A stretch of DNA of 64,000 nucleotides from Pelecanus crispus (Eukaryota; Chordata; Aves; Pelecaniformes; Pelecanidae). Positions 1 through 13,690 of this stretch are shown here, piece by piece. The notes under the pieces were generated by a model. That model saw only the letters and a list, made by a program, of their open reading frames with translations. It ran no database searches and was not told where the DNA came from. The position numbers were made by a program, and so were the translations under genes. The DNA lies in assembly GCF_030463565.1 (NCBI RefSeq), contig NC_134652.1, forward strand, positions 15,849,397 through 15,913,396, read 5' to 3'. Positions within the stretch are counted from its first letter, which is position 1. Every line of letters starts with the position of its first letter.

Positions 1-3000
1 CAGCAGCCTCTTTTTTGGGGGTGGGGGACAGGGTGACATATCCCTTTGCTGGGAGTGCTCAGGGAGGGGACACTGGCTGGTTGGTGGCACAGCTTTGGGA
101 CCAGGGGCAGCTCTGCCTGTGGCAGGGTGGGTCTGTCCTCTGGCACCGAGCGGGGACGCGGTGGCAGGTGGGACGCTGCAGGGACAGCCATGCTGTATGT
201 GACAAGGACTTGGTGCTGGGGGCAGAGGCAGCCTCGCTGGGAGAGGGAGGCCAGGGCAGGGGCATCTCAGCCCTGTGCAAAGCATTTTGGGGAAGTGGGA
301 GTGGAGGGCTGGGACCTGGCTGTGACACCCACTGTGTCACCCCCAGGGCCAATCTGTGTCCCCCAAGGCAGGGACAGCCAGGCTTCTCCCCAGAACCTGG
401 GGAACTTGCTGCCGAAACATTCTTCTTTCCCGGTTTGTTTTTAACTGGAAAAGTAGTGATTTGAGGAAACCAGACACTTGTGGTTTTCAGTGCTGTCTTT
501 GCTCCCCTGGACAACACTGGTCCAACCACCCATGTGGTCAGAAACATTTTGGCCTTTTTCAACCGACTTTGTGTTTTTCCTTCCAAGCAGCTCTTTACTT
601 TGCCATTTCAGTTAATGTTAGTTAAAATATACACGTAGGTCAAAGCTGACACAGACCAAGCGACTGTCCTGTATCCACAAGGATTGTTCTGGGGGTGAGG
701 GAGGGTGCAAATACTATGGATGCTACTTTGTCTGTTGTGGGGGTGCTTGGATTGAGGAGCCCTCCTGCCCATCCTGGTGTTCACAGCTGGTCCTGGCATG
801 GGTCCCGCCCCTCTCACCCTGCATGGGGATTGGGGTCCCCAGCAGACCATCCCCTGTGCGGTGGGGATGCATCAGGCTGGCTCTTTGCACCCCTGTGTCA
901 TTTTGGGTCCAATCCTGCCTCTGTCCATCTTCATCCCAGGGTCCTGTGGCCTGTGACACCGGGGTCTCCATGCAGGTGACCATATCCTTGCCATCATGGA
1001 GGGGACACAGCAGCTCTGTGCCTGGCTGGGGAAGGACAGGGAAGCTCCTGTTTCCACTGGAAATGCTTCATTTTTAAAGAAAACCCACCTGCCTCCCAGA
1101 GCTGGTGATTTAGAGCAAATCGTCATTTTGGGGGAGGGTGGGAAGGAAGCCCAGAGCTGCGCTGTGCTGCCTCACGCCCAGAGAGGGCTAGCAGGACCCC
1201 TTCCCACAGGCATCCGGGGCTGAGCTCCAACTCAGGGGGTGCTTTGCCCTGCAGACCAGCAGAATTTAAAGGACTTTTGAGACTCAAAATCCCCCCATGG
1301 ACCAAACCACTCTCGGTTACTCAGTCCCAGCTCCAGGGAGGTCCGGAGCTGCAGCGGGGAGCCAGACCCCGGGAGGAAGAAGTTGGCCGGTCCCCAGGCA
1401 GGAGCAGGCAGGATGTGATGAGGGCTGGTGGCTCGGGCGCCACGCTGCTCTCCTTCCCTTGTTTTTTCTTTTCTTTTCTTCCTCTTTCTCTCGGGAGCTG
1501 GAGCAGACGATGCAATTACGGCATTGAAACCTGAACAAGGAAATAAAAGGGATTTGTCTGGAGTTGGCAGCAGAGCAAAATTCCTGCAGCCAGTGAGGCT
1601 GGGCCAGCCCTGGCCCCTGCGTCGCAGCCTGACGGGGCACAGCCAGCAGCGCTGCTGCCCTGCTTGCCTGCCTGCTGGGCTGCCTGTCCTCTCTAGCAGC
1701 AAAGTCCTCGTCTGGGGAAACGCAAAAGCCACCCATATCTTAGTTTCTTCTTCCATCTAACAGCATAATATCCTCCTGGGGCTGCTACGTCAGAGGGTAT
1801 TTGGGAGAGACCAGGGACAGAAACGTGCTGTTGGCTTTTATTTTGCTTTTTTTGGGTGCAAAACCTGCTTTTGGAGAAGCCAGGCCATTTTCACCCGTTC
1901 TGATCCCCTCCTCGTTTTGCACACAAATTGGCTGGTGGAACTGGGCCATGCTTAGGCTGAGGCTGCTGTGGGGAAACATGAGAGTGTCCTGGAGCTTCGG
2001 CAGGAGAGAGCTGCTCGCTGGGGTCCCCGCCGGTGCCCGGGGCTGGACCCCGGCCAGGGCTGCCATGCCAACCCTCCCCAGGGCCATGGTCCCTCTGCCC
2101 GCCCTGCCCACATTGGTACAAATCCAGGTCATGCCTGGTGTGGGTGCAATGCTGGGTTGGCTGGGGGTGGTCAGATGGGTCAGACCCCCATCCCTGGCTC
2201 TCTGTGTGCTCTGCAAGGTGATGTCCCGCCTGGGCACAGGTGGGCATCCACATTTTGGCCTCAGTCCCTGCCCCCCTCAGCTCCATACCCGGTCCCTGTG
2301 GTACCCCGCAGGTACCTGGCAGGGGATGCTGTCAGCTCTCACTCCTGCCCTGCAAGGAGGGCAGCAGGGGTGTTGTGGCTGAGAGAAGGGGGACCTTGAG
2401 CAAGAGCCCTTGGCCAAAATTAACCAAACTAGGGGCTGTTTCTCCCAGTTTCCCCAGATCCCAGTGTGGGAGAGGGCTGTCTGGGTTGCAGGCTGGCAGC
2501 TCGGCCAGTATTGGGGCTCCACTCCCACCAAGATGAGGGGCGGCAGAGCGGCCCCAGGGGCATGGTGTCCCCCCGCCCCAGCTCCTGGCCTTGCCATTTC
2601 CAGCCACTTAAAAATTAAAAGAGCCAATATCGCTGCACGGCTGGAATCGGTCACTGCCACAGAGCTTAATTGAGGTTATTTGTTGGCTCTAAAAACGTTT
2701 TGTCAGCTCTTGCTACCGGCTGCTTGGATGCTTCCCACAGCCCCTGCCCCATGGAGGGGGTCCCCCCTGCCTGCTCAGCTCCAGGTACCTGGAGGGTCCC
2801 GAGGACCCAGCCAAACCTCGCCTGGTGTCAGTGTGGAGACAGAGATCATGCCGCAACAGTATGCAGCACCGAATCCCTTCACTGACTGATTTTTGGGGCC
2901 GTTGCTTTCTGGGGACAGAGGGGCCCCAGCGGCTCTTGCCAGCCCAGCTGCCTGTGCTCAGAGCAGCAGCTCGGCCCAGATGTTGGGCTGACGTCAGGGA

Positions 3001-3883
3001 CCGGGTCAGCTGGACTGGGAAGCGCTAACGTGGCCACCAGCCCCGGGTGTGCACCGGCCCGGGACCTCCTGGCTGCCCGGGGAGAGCAGGGTGCGGCCTC
3101 CTCCCTGGGCACTGGAGGTCACCATGAAGCTGGGGACAAAGAAAGGGGGGACTCATCCTGCTGGCACCTGAAAAACCCTGAAGACAGACACTAGCAGAGC
3201 CAAAACTGTGTGGTTAAAAACCCACCGGAGCCCAGCACCTGCGGGGACATGCACAGGGCTGGCACTGCCCTGCCACCATCAGGTGTTTTGGCCACCCTGT
3301 TGTGTACTCATGGTTCTGGGTGCTAAGGGGGAAATTCAGGTAAAACAGCCCCCCCAGCCTCCAAAGCAGCTGCCTTCTGCCCCAAACCTGAGGTTCGTGT
3401 TGCACCCAGCCCCTGCTGCAGGCTGCTGGAAGGACCTTGGCTCTTCCCACAGCTCCAGCCTCTGGTGCAGGGACACCATCCAGGTCCCCAGCCTGCTCCA
3501 GGGACCACCGTGGGCCAGGAGGCCACTGAGATGATTGGGGGCTGACCCAGTGGTGACACCAGGGTGCTCTGCTCCCCAAACAGCTGATTTGACACCCCCA
3601 GTGCCTCCCTCCTCCTTGCACCCCCCTGGTGCTGCCCAGAGCTTACCTGGCAGCAGCCACCCCAAGCAGCTGCCAAGCCACAGGGTTTTGAGGTCCGCAG
3701 GGAAACCCCACCAGCTTTGGAAGATAGAGATGATCCACCACCGAAAACGCGCTGTCCCTGCCCTTCCCTGCCCTCGGGGGGTGCCGGGACCTGCCCCCGG
3801 CCTGGACCCGGGCAGGAGGCACATCTGCACCATCTCCATCCCGGAGTCCAGATTTGGGCCACCGGCGTGATTAGCCGCTAAAC

Positions 3884-3898
3884 AGTGCCATCTCCTGG
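3884..3898 (-). promoter_or_regulatory. CTCF-like motif
   Basis: The reverse complement reads CCAGGAGATGGCACT, 14 of 15 positions of the core CCASYAGRKGGCRSY. Occupancy cannot be told from sequence. Confidence 0.5.
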
Positions 3899-4384
3899 CA
3901 AAGCCACCGGCCACGCCGAGCCCTGCCACTGTCCTGGCCGGCCGGCAAAAGCACATGGGGTCTTGGGCACCTCTGGAGCACCCCGACCCCCCAAATCCAG
4001 CCCTGCCTCCTCCATGCCCTCCCCCTGCCCCTGGCAGAAGCTCTGCCTTGCTGGGAGGCGCGATGCCATCCCAGGGGACATGGGTGCTAAACTGTCTCTC
4101 AGGATGATCACAGGAGCCAGAGCATCCTCTTGACACCGGCTTTGGGTGGCTGCGGTGGGCACAGCTGGGATGGGGCAGAGCTTGGAGATGTTCAGCTGCT
4201 GTCCTGGGGTGTGTGCTTTAAATTGGGGCTGCAAAAGGGTCAAAATCCCTCGTGGCCAACCTGCCGGTCCCCCGTGCCATAGGTATCTCCCACAGGAGGT
4301 GGATGGCTTCTGGCAGGGGTCTTGGCAAGCCTGAGCTGAAGGCTGGTCATGCCTGGATGGAAACTGGCAGCGCTGTAACCTCGC

Positions 4385-4450
4385 TCTGCTAACAGGTAAA
4401 CTGAGGCACAGAGCAACCAGCTGTGGGGAACTCAACCAGAGCCAGGGAGA
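4385..4450 (+). mobile_element. MIR-like fragment
   Basis: GGTAAACTGAGGCACAGAGCAACCAGCT resembles the conserved MIR central segment. Flanks are too diverged to extend. Confidence 0.35.
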
Positions 4451-7400
4451 CAAGCAAGGCAGAGCAGCCAGCTACACCCAGGGCTTCTGTCCCCAACCTG
4501 TCCCCAACCTGAGGGGGGGGTGTGGTGGCTTTTTCCCTTGTGCCCTCTGCACGGCACCTCTTCGCCCTGCTGTGCTGGCTCAGGGAGAAAATAAAGAGAG
4601 CAAGACCGCTTCCCTGCCTCCACCCAGCACTTACGCCATCTGATAAACAAAATGGAAATAAATCCTCCTGCGTTTGCAGCAAATAGGTCTCCACGGGGGT
4701 TTGCTTTCAATAATTCAAATGCCGTTGCAGAGCAGAGCCCACGCCAATGGGTTTTAATAAACACAGCCGTAATGTGACATGCAATTTATTATTAAGCTTA
4801 AAACAGGAAGCAAAGAGTTTAATAAAAGCACCAGGTTCCCCATATCAGTCACGGCAAGCAGGGGGGATGCTGGCTGCAGCAGGGGGCTGGCCAAGCTGGC
4901 TGCAGGGGCACGCAGAGCCAAGTTTGCTTTGCCGCACGGTCCCCGAGCTGGGACCACAGGGACCCTGGGCAGGACACGGAGATGTGAGCCAGACCAGAGG
5001 AAAATGGGGATTATTGCATGGATGGGGGTAAGGCTTGAAACACTGCCTGCTCCAGGCTGCTGCCTGCACCCTGCCTGCTACACCCCTCACAGCTGCCCAG
5101 CCACCCGGGGCACATTGGCAGAGCTCAGCCCTGGCATCACAGTGTGCTGGTGAGGGCAGATTAAAGCCTTGGTTTTAGTCCCTCTCCCCCAAGACTTTCT
5201 CACCCACATCTCCTCCTAACTAAGCTCCACCTGGGCAGCCCTGCCCTGCTCCACCGTCGCCGCCCCTGGGGCTGCCTTTAAAAGCAGGCAGAGGGGGCAG
5301 CTGAGCTCCTGGGGACAGCGTGCCTGTGCAAGGTGAGGTGCTGCAAGGGGTGGGGGACAGGAGCTGGTGGCTGGTGCTGCAGCAAGTGTGTGTGCTGCCT
5401 GCTGGGCTGCGTGGATGTCCCTTCAGGCCCTGGGTCTGCTCAGGGGCTGGTGACAGCAGTTGCTCTGTGGGGAGGTGCCTTAGCTGAGGGGTGGAGCTGG
5501 GTGTGAGGTAACTGGTCCAGCTACATCTGGAGGCACCTCTGTGCACAGGTGAGGGGTGAAGGAGGTGGCAGCATCCCATACGCATCACCTAGTAGGAGCC
5601 TGGCACTGCTTTCTCGCTGTCCCTGCTGTGGGATTCCCTGGGCGCTTAAATGCTGACACCTCCCTCAGGGATATGGCTTTTTTGCCTGCTCTCTTTGGTC
5701 TTGCATCCTAGCAGCACCCTTTCTGTTTGGGAAGGGTCCTGGTAGACCCCAGTACCTAATCCTGCAGAGACCAGCACAGCAGCTGGAAGAGGGGTGAGAG
5801 GTGGTGTGCGGACTGCCTGTGTTGGCCATTATGGAAATGGAGTTTGTATGACTGTCCTGCACTCTGGCTTAAGGGAATGGCCTCATGGAGAGGCAGTTCC
5901 CTGAATGCAAGCTTTGCGCTTGCTATATTAGGTAAAAGAGAGTCCCTTCCCCACCAAGGCAGTGGGAGACAGAGCAGGGGCTTTGTCCCAGTCCAGCCAA
6001 GCAACAGCCTGGGGCTGAGCCAGGGACTCCCGGGCACCTGCAGCTCCTTCCAGCAAAGCAAGCAGCCTCCTATCTCAAGGAGGGCTTTCCAGCTTGATAA
6101 AGCCATGCAAGCAGCCTGCTTCCTCCAGCTTGGCTGAAGTGCTGGCAGGGCTGTGCATGGGAGTTGACAGCAGAGGGTTCATGCTGGGATTGATGCTGGG
6201 TAACACCCTCTGGCTTCTGCCAGCACCCGTGCCTGGTGGAGCCTGTAAAAGGCTTTAACTTGATACTGCTTTTATTCTCAGCTGTGTTTGCTGAAAGCTC
6301 CTCTACCTCTGGCTTTAAAAGCCCTAGGACTGCTGATGTGACTCTATGTGTGTCCACTACTGCGGCTGTGAGTGGGATAATGAACCTGGATCCAGTGAAG
6401 GGACATGGTGTCTTGCCTGTCCCCTTGAGGTGACTGTCCCTGGGCAGGGCCACCACAAGTGGCACCAGCCCAAGGAGGGCTGGAGGGCCCCCACAGCTCT
6501 CCATGTGAAGGAATGGGGGAGGGTCTGTCTGTAACGCAGATGGCTTTTGGCCTTCACCCATGTTCAGCTGGGGGAAGGACCTGCCCCTCTGTGGTATGTG
6601 GAGATAGTGCTGGTTGTATCTCAGCTTGTGTGCTTGTCTGTCCCGGGTCTGCTCCCTGTGCCCAGCACCACTCCCCTTGGTCTGGGCTTTCCTCTCTGTG
6701 TGGGGCTGGAGTGTGAGACCAGGGTTTGACCCCATGGAGAGAGGGGGGTGAACTGGAGTGGGAAAATAACCTGCGCCTGGGTACAACCTGCGGAGAGCAC
6801 AGGTACCCTCCGGAGAGCGCCTGGGACGGGTTATCTCGGAAGCAAGGAGGTGCTCAGCAGGGACCTGCCTTATCAGAGTGCTGGTTGCTGTCTCTCCTCG
6901 CAGCCCTTTCTGCCCCGGGGCTGCTCTCTGTCACTTCTCTGCTCTGTAACAGCCGGAGGCAGGCGGAAATGGGAGCCCCTGTGTCTGGTCCCTGCCGGAG
7001 CGCAACTGTTTCGGAAGTGGGGTGGGGAGGGGTATCTGGCTTGCAATTACTGTGCCTTTGGCTTGGCAGGCCTGAAAGTGTGAGTGATGGGGTCTCTGCA
7101 GAGAAGCCCCTGAGTCCCGGCGGGTTGGGGAGTGCTCGGACCCGTCAGCAGCCTCCCCTGGCTGCCTGGGCTCAGCTGGTTTGGGAACAAGGGAGGAGGG
7201 GACAGCAACTTTAGGCTACTGATGAACACCCCAAAAATCCACTTGGCTGGATGCCCACATCCAAAGCACAGCTTGAGCCCTCTCCTTTAGCAACCTCCCT
7301 CTCCCAGCCACAGCTGGGAGGAGAGGCAGAAGCAGCATCTCCCATTCCCACCCGCCCTTTTTGCTTTGCAGCTGTATGTGGTGGAGGGCTGGGGCAGCTG

Positions 7401-10400
7401 TGCAGCATCTCTCCAGGGCATCTGCTGGAGCCAGTCTTTCCCTGCCAGGAGAGCTCAGGCAGGGAGGAAGAAAACAAAAAAATCTGTTACTGCATCTTGG
7501 CTGGGGTCAGTAGGACCAAGAGGGTCTTGGGAGCCCTGGTCTGGGGTGTCCTGAGAGTACAGCCGCAGCCAGTGGATTGAAGCCCCCATGTCTGTGGATA
7601 ACAAACCATCAGCCACTGGGCTGCTGCAGTTGCAGGATGGGAGCGGCAGTTCCCCCGCAAGTGTTTTGGGAGGGAGGATGCTGCCTGTCCTGCCCAAGGA
7701 TGGAGGAGCCAGAAACAAGTGCTGCTGATTCCAGCTCAACAAGGCTCACTTTAAACCTTGGGAGAGGGCCAAAACCACCAAGCACATTAGGATGGTGTCC
7801 TCAGGAGTCGTCCCAAACTCCAGCTCTCTCCCACCACTAGTTTGCCCTGGTCTTGGGGATGGAAGGGTTAAGCTGCAGGTCTTGGCAAAGCAAGTGCTCT
7901 CAGAAAAAGCCAGCCAAGCTACCCAAATGCTGGCCTCCCCTCTGCCCCCACCCTTATCCATCTCTGTTATCTGCCCTGGGCAAGAGCAGGGCATTTCCCC
8001 TCCTTGGGCTGACAAGGACCAGAGCTGGCGACAGGCGAAAGCTGGTGCTGAATGCACGCAGGGCTTGGGGAGGCCATGGCCGTGGCATCCTGGCTGCGGG
8101 GTGGCCTCTGTAGCTGCAGGTCAGAGATGTGGAGGGGTGGTATGGTCCACCATGGGGCTGGGCCCACTAAGAGGGTCCCCTGTCCCTGGCTGTCTCGTAC
8201 CCCAGAGACCTCCAGAGGAACCTAATTTCTGTAGTGTGCATGCAATGAGCTGCTGGGCCTCAGCTCCTCTGGAGAGCAGGGCTCACATTGCAGGGGATGG
8301 CAGCTCTGCAAGGTCCCTCTGGGCACTGATATCTGAAGGCATGGCAGCCCAAGTTGGGGTGGCATCGTGCAGCCCAGGCAAGCTGGGGCTCGGCTCTGCC
8401 TGTGCTGGGGATGCAGGTGGGGGAGTCCAAATAGGGGTAGGGTAGGGGTGTTTCACCCAGCAAGGGCTGTGGTGTGAGTGAGGTGCCAGGGCATGTCCAC
8501 CAGCATGGTAAGCTCTGCCGACACAAGGCAGGCTTGGATGGGCTGTTTAATTAAATGTGAAGGGCTCTCACACTTCACAAGCTGCAGCACTCGCTGTAGC
8601 ACTCGCCTCAGCCTGAGCGACTTTGGGAAAGAGGCCTTTTATTAAAAGAGAGAGAGGCTCTGGCTCTGCCAGGCAGCCATCAAATGGCACATTTAATTGT
8701 CTCAGCTCGTTTAGTTGTCGTGTGGGGAGGGATGTGCTCTGAGCTCTTCAGCCTTCCCTATACATCCTCCCCGGCAGACACACGTGCTCGCCTGCATCCC
8801 GGGTGCTCCCACTGCCCTCCAGAAGGGCTGGTGAGGAGGAGGTGGGAGATGAGCCTCCACCCAAGGACGACACTGGGGGCTTGTCAGGGGCTGGGCAGAG
8901 CCCTGGCTTACTCAGTGCACTGGTGGCCCAGCCTGTCTGGGGTTGAGCACTGGGGTTTGAAAGGGCTTGGGAAAGCAACTGGGGAGATGGGAGCCTCCTG
9001 GGGTTGTGGAAGCTGTCTGGAAGGCAGGGGGTAACAAAATAGCAGCTTAAAAGTGTCTTCTCATTTATCCCCATAGTATAAATGAGGCAGAACATTTCTG
9101 GCTCTGAAGAAGCTATGCTACCCTGGTTGAAATGTGGCAACTTCAGCGTATAAGCCATGGGGCAGGCTGGCAGCGGGTTAGGATAATTGTGCTGTTCCTC
9201 TCCTCTAGGAACTTAAGTCCTTGGAAATATCTTCTGGGCTCTACACCCTCCCTGCACTGGGAGCTGGCCTGTTCAGGGTGCACATGGAGGGATAAAGGAC
9301 CTCTGGGTGGCTTTGCTTTAAATCTGCTGTCTTGCTGCTGGGTGATATGGAGGGATTGAACTTGGGTTCAGCTGCTGGTACTGAGCCCGTCCTGGGGGAG
9401 AGGCTGTTTGGCTGAGTGAGGGGAGGTGCTCCTGGGGGACAGTTGCAGCCTTTCCCTCGACTGCGTGGGAGCAGCCAAGCCAAAGCTCACCATTTGGAGA
9501 GGGGGAAGAAAAAAAGATCAAGAGGGGGAGGAAATACAGGCTTTTATCAAAACCTCCTACTTCAAAGTTGTCCAGCTGAAGTGCTCCCCTTTGGTTTAAT
9601 TTGAAGTGATGTTTCCTTCAGCAACTGCAGCTAAATGGCATCAAATGAGACTGAAACGGCCGGAAAGCCTGGAAAGGAAAGGCACCATTTGGGAACAGCT
9701 CGAGGCAGACCTTCCCATTCGGGTCATCCATGAAAGCCTTTCCATGGGGGTGAAAACTGCCAATGCTGGCATTTCTCATCCCTCAGGTCATGGCATGGGA
9801 TAAAATCCAAACCCTTTTGGGAGGGGGAATGGGAGTAACTTCCCCTCCTGGGTGGCTGGGGGTGGCTCTACCCCTCTGAACCAGCTGCAGCGTCAGTGCT
9901 CATGAGCAAGGGGAAGGCAGGAGATGGAGACCTGGGTGCTGCTCTGCCCTGAGGAGCCAGTCTATCTCCCAGGCTTGCAGTTCCCAGCCTGCAGCCCCCC
10001 TGAAGCCAGACACCGAGTGCTGCTTTGGCAGCCCCTCCACACGGGTGAGAGCTAAACCAGATTGTGGGGAGCACCGGGGAGGGGTGCAAATCCATCATCC
10101 TGAAGAACCCCTCCAAACCCTCCTGGAGCCGAAAAGGCTGGCCCCTGCTCCTGCTGCCTGGGGAATTCCTGCGCGGGGGCAGCAGGGAAAACCAGCAACA
10201 GCAGGGCATGTGCTCCCCTGTCACAGCAACCCTTAACTACAAAAAAAACTGCCTGGGAGGCAAAGCAGCTGGCTTTTCCTGGGAGAGCCTGGCATGTTCC
10301 TGTCTGCTACATAGGAACTGATTTTCCCCATCTGGCTGGAAAATGGAGAGAAGTTACTTTGAAGGCAGCTGTGTCCTGTCCCCACTGGGGACAGTGGGGC

Positions 10401-12869
10401 TGGGTGCCTCCTGAGCAGTGGGTCTGGTCGCTGGGAGGACAAAGGTGATCAGCAAATCTGACAGTGTCTCTGGAGAGAGGGACATATCCTGGGAAATAGA
10501 GAAAGGTCACAGTCATCTCTTCACCTCTAGTGGTCAAAGAAAGCTTTTAATGGCAATAATTACGCCAGCACTAAAGCCACTGGCCGGGGAGGAAAGCGAA
10601 GGACACGTCATCTGGCACTGCACATGGAGGAGGGATGCTCAGAGCTGTCTGCCTGCTAGGGACTGCTTGTAACAGCACCTCCAAACCTTCTTCCACCCAA
10701 AAGACTTGAGTGTTGTTCTAGCCAGAGGCTGCTTTACAGGATGAGACTTCAGAGAGCTGTGATTGTGGCAGAGCTGGGACCCTGATCCCAGGTTTTCTCG
10801 CATTAAATCTCAAGGGGCAGATGCTCAAATATGTGTCTGTGCTTGCAGTGATGGGACCTCCATGGAGCAGAAATCATTTGACCATGTGCTCTTTCTCATG
10901 CTCAGCCTAAATCCTTGATGTTTGGGGTAAGGTCTCTGCCAATCTTACATGAAGTCTTGAAGCTGCATGAAGAGGCAAGGAGGGAAAAAAAAAAAGTCCC
11001 TCCCCTATAAGAGGGGGTGAAAGGAGCTGTAATTTCTCTTCTCCCAGTCCAGTAACCCCATGTCCCCCGCAGCAGATCCATTCCAGCACTGGTAGGGTTG
11101 CTGCTTTCTCAACTCTCCCCCCTCTTCTGCCTCCCCCCAGCTCCACTCCATACACTCCCAGCTGCTCTAGGATGATACAGGCGGGCGCAGAGTTCATGGG
11201 AGCTGTACCTGTGCTTTGTCTTCATCTGTCACCCCTCCTGACAGTCAGATCCATCTTAAACTGGGAGCGAGAGGGGAAGAGAGGGAAGCAATAATTAACC
11301 TCTGCGCAGGCCGCTCCCGAAATGCTGCAGTCTGGTGATGCACGAGGAGACATCCCTGACACTTTTATTGCTACTCCAGCGCCGTGCTGTGTCTGTAGGA
11401 GGTGATTTGGCCAGGCTGGGATACCTGAGACTTTCATTACACTTGAAGAGCTGCTGGCACCCGCAGCCCTTCCCTGCTGGGTGCATTAGCAATGGCTCCC
11501 CACCACCCTCGCTTATGGAGCTGGGGGGGCAACGCTTGTTCAGGGTGTTTGCAGGCAGGCTGGGTCAGGGTTTTCATGGCACAGTCCTTGGGGGGAGGGA
11601 GGGGGTTAGATTCAGGGGTTCAAGTTGTCTCTGGTGTGGGTGGAATACAGGTGTGCAGAAGCAGAGCTGGGGGGGTGCTCTGGGATGGGTAGTCCCAGCC
11701 CCAGGGTGAGCTGCTGGGGACCACAGCCCTGGGGCTGGGATGTGCCTGAGGTCTAGGGCAGGACCCTGGGTGTTACAGAGTCCAAGCTCGCCTTACCTGT
11801 GACAGATCCTTGGTGGCAACCTGGTCTTGGACTGGAAAGTTTCCTCCATGAAGACATGAAGCGGGGAGAGGGGCTGGGGGCTTTTGGGCTCCTCATGATG
11901 CTGTGCTGGACCATAACGCCACCTTGCCAAGGGATTGTGCTGAACATCCCCCTGGGTCCCTGTGGGTCCCTGCAGCTCCCTGCCCTAAGTGCCTGTGGGT
12001 CCCTGCGCTGGCACCCTTGGGGTGGGGTGGCCCCACAGCCGCTTCCCAGTGACGCTGGGACAGCAGCAACACTGCACAGCTGACGAGGTTAGCTACACAC
12101 CTGCCTGCTCAGGGCATGGTAGCAAAGGAGCCCAGCAATTAAAGCAGCATTAGTGGCCAAGCTCTACGAGATGCAAAGACAAGAGTTGTTCTTCTGAACC
12201 CAGTGGAGCCCAGGGACAAACACATCCTGACCCTGCATGGAAACCGGGAAAAGTTGCCCAGGGGTTGGTGTCTGGCTTGGTTGTCTGCTCCTTGGTTCTT
12301 CTGCAGGATAGCTAGGCTGTCAATCAGAGCAGCGACTGCGTTTCATTACATATCAATGCCCATTCAGCAGATGTTGCAGCCTCATCTTATACGAGCATGA
12401 GAGAAAATCAATGCCAAAAACGCTTGCTAGCCAAACCCTGGGTCATGCTGATCCAAAGCGGCGGCTCATGGTCAGGCTGGTAATGTATCAAACTTCTGGT
12501 CCTCTGTGCAGGTGTGTGGAAGCTGGGGAAGGATGGGGCAGCACTGGCCAGAGCTGAGGACTGGGTGTAGGGCCAGGTCTTGGTATGGCATGTGCTGTTG
12601 TGCAGTGTCTTGCAGTGCCCTGGACATGGAAGTTCCTGTGTCTGGGGAGGAGAGCAGAAAGGGCTTCTTGGAATGTGTCTTTGGCATAGCATCAGCATGT
12701 TATGATTGTCCATGAGATGGGTTGCAGCAGCTGTTCCTCCCAAAAAATGGTCTCAAGCAACCAGGACTGTGAGTGAGCAGGAGCCCCACATCAGGTCCCA
12801 CTGCTGTCCCCAGGTTCTGCAGCAAGGGGCAGCCATTCAAAGGCTGTGAGCTTCCTGGGATGGAGGGTC

Positions 12870-12884
12870 ACTGCCATCTCCTGG
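12870..12884 (-). promoter_or_regulatory. CTCF-like motif
   Basis: The reverse complement reads CCAGGAGATGGCAGT, 14 of 15 positions of the CTCF core, nearly identical to the motif at 3.9 kb and in the same orientation. Confidence 0.5.
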
Positions 12885-13594
12885 GCAGGAGGATGGAGGT
12901 GCCACTGGAGCTGGCACAGGGAAGAGCCACGGTGGGATTTCAGGCCCAGAGGAAATACCTTGTAGGGTCTGGTGGATTTAGCTTATCAAAATGAGTGTGA
13001 GTGCCACTGGGCTGAAGGGCTGTCTCATGAAACTGAGAAAGGGAAAAACATGAATCTGGACCTGAGTTCAAACCAAGAGAAAAACACTTAAAAATAAGAT
13101 CCGTGTTGTTTTCCAGTTGTTTTAGCAGTGAGAGGGGCTGTAATAAGCCCATCCACCAAGATCAGAGGTGGCTTAGCCTGTTCTTGTTGTCTGCAGAGCA
13201 AACTGGGATCCATTTCCATGTATTTTTGTTGTAGAGATGCTTTAAGCAAACCCAAGTTATAGCTGTCAGTGTTTGGAGACAGGCTGTTATGACCTGGCCT
13301 GGGTAATTTCAGAGGCAGCTGCAGAGGATCCTGGCATCTCTCGTAGCCTTGAATTCTCTAGTTGCAACTTCAGTCCTGGCAGGTTTCTTACTCCATGTCC
13401 TGGCACCCATGTCTTATGAACTGTCAGCTCCGTCGGTGTCCCCAGGCTGTTTCCGGGTCCATGCAAAGCCATCAAGAAAAGCAGAGGTGGCTTCTGCACA
13501 GGCCAGAACTTGGGGCAAATTCCTAGTGGGAGACAGTCTCTGCTTTAAAGAAAATGTAGTCTCTGTACGTAAGAAGCTGTTGCTCATATCAGTT

Positions 13595-13690
13595 GGAAAT
13601 GGGGAAACTGAGGCACGGAGGATGAGACTGATTTTTCCCAGCTGAGACAGGGACCTGGTAGCAAGCCCAGAGATGACTCGAAGTCTTGTA
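13595..13690 (+). mobile_element. MIR-like ancient SINE remnant
   Basis: Contains GGGGAAACTGAGGCACGGAG followed about 60 bp later by a degenerate ACCTGGTAGCAAGCCCAGA...CTCGAAGTC. These match the order of the MIR 3' half (AAACTGAGGCACAGAG ... GGATTCGAACCCAGG). The tRNA-derived head is not recognisable. Confidence 0.45.

Noticed and set aside
6236..6433. Short frame with a hydrophobic, signal-peptide-like start
   Set aside because: Begins with GTG not ATG, no Kozak or splice context, and no similarity recognised.
8040..8065. Half REST/RE1 site GGTGCTGAA
   Set aside because: Only the left half matches. The right half lacks GGACAGCG-type sequence.
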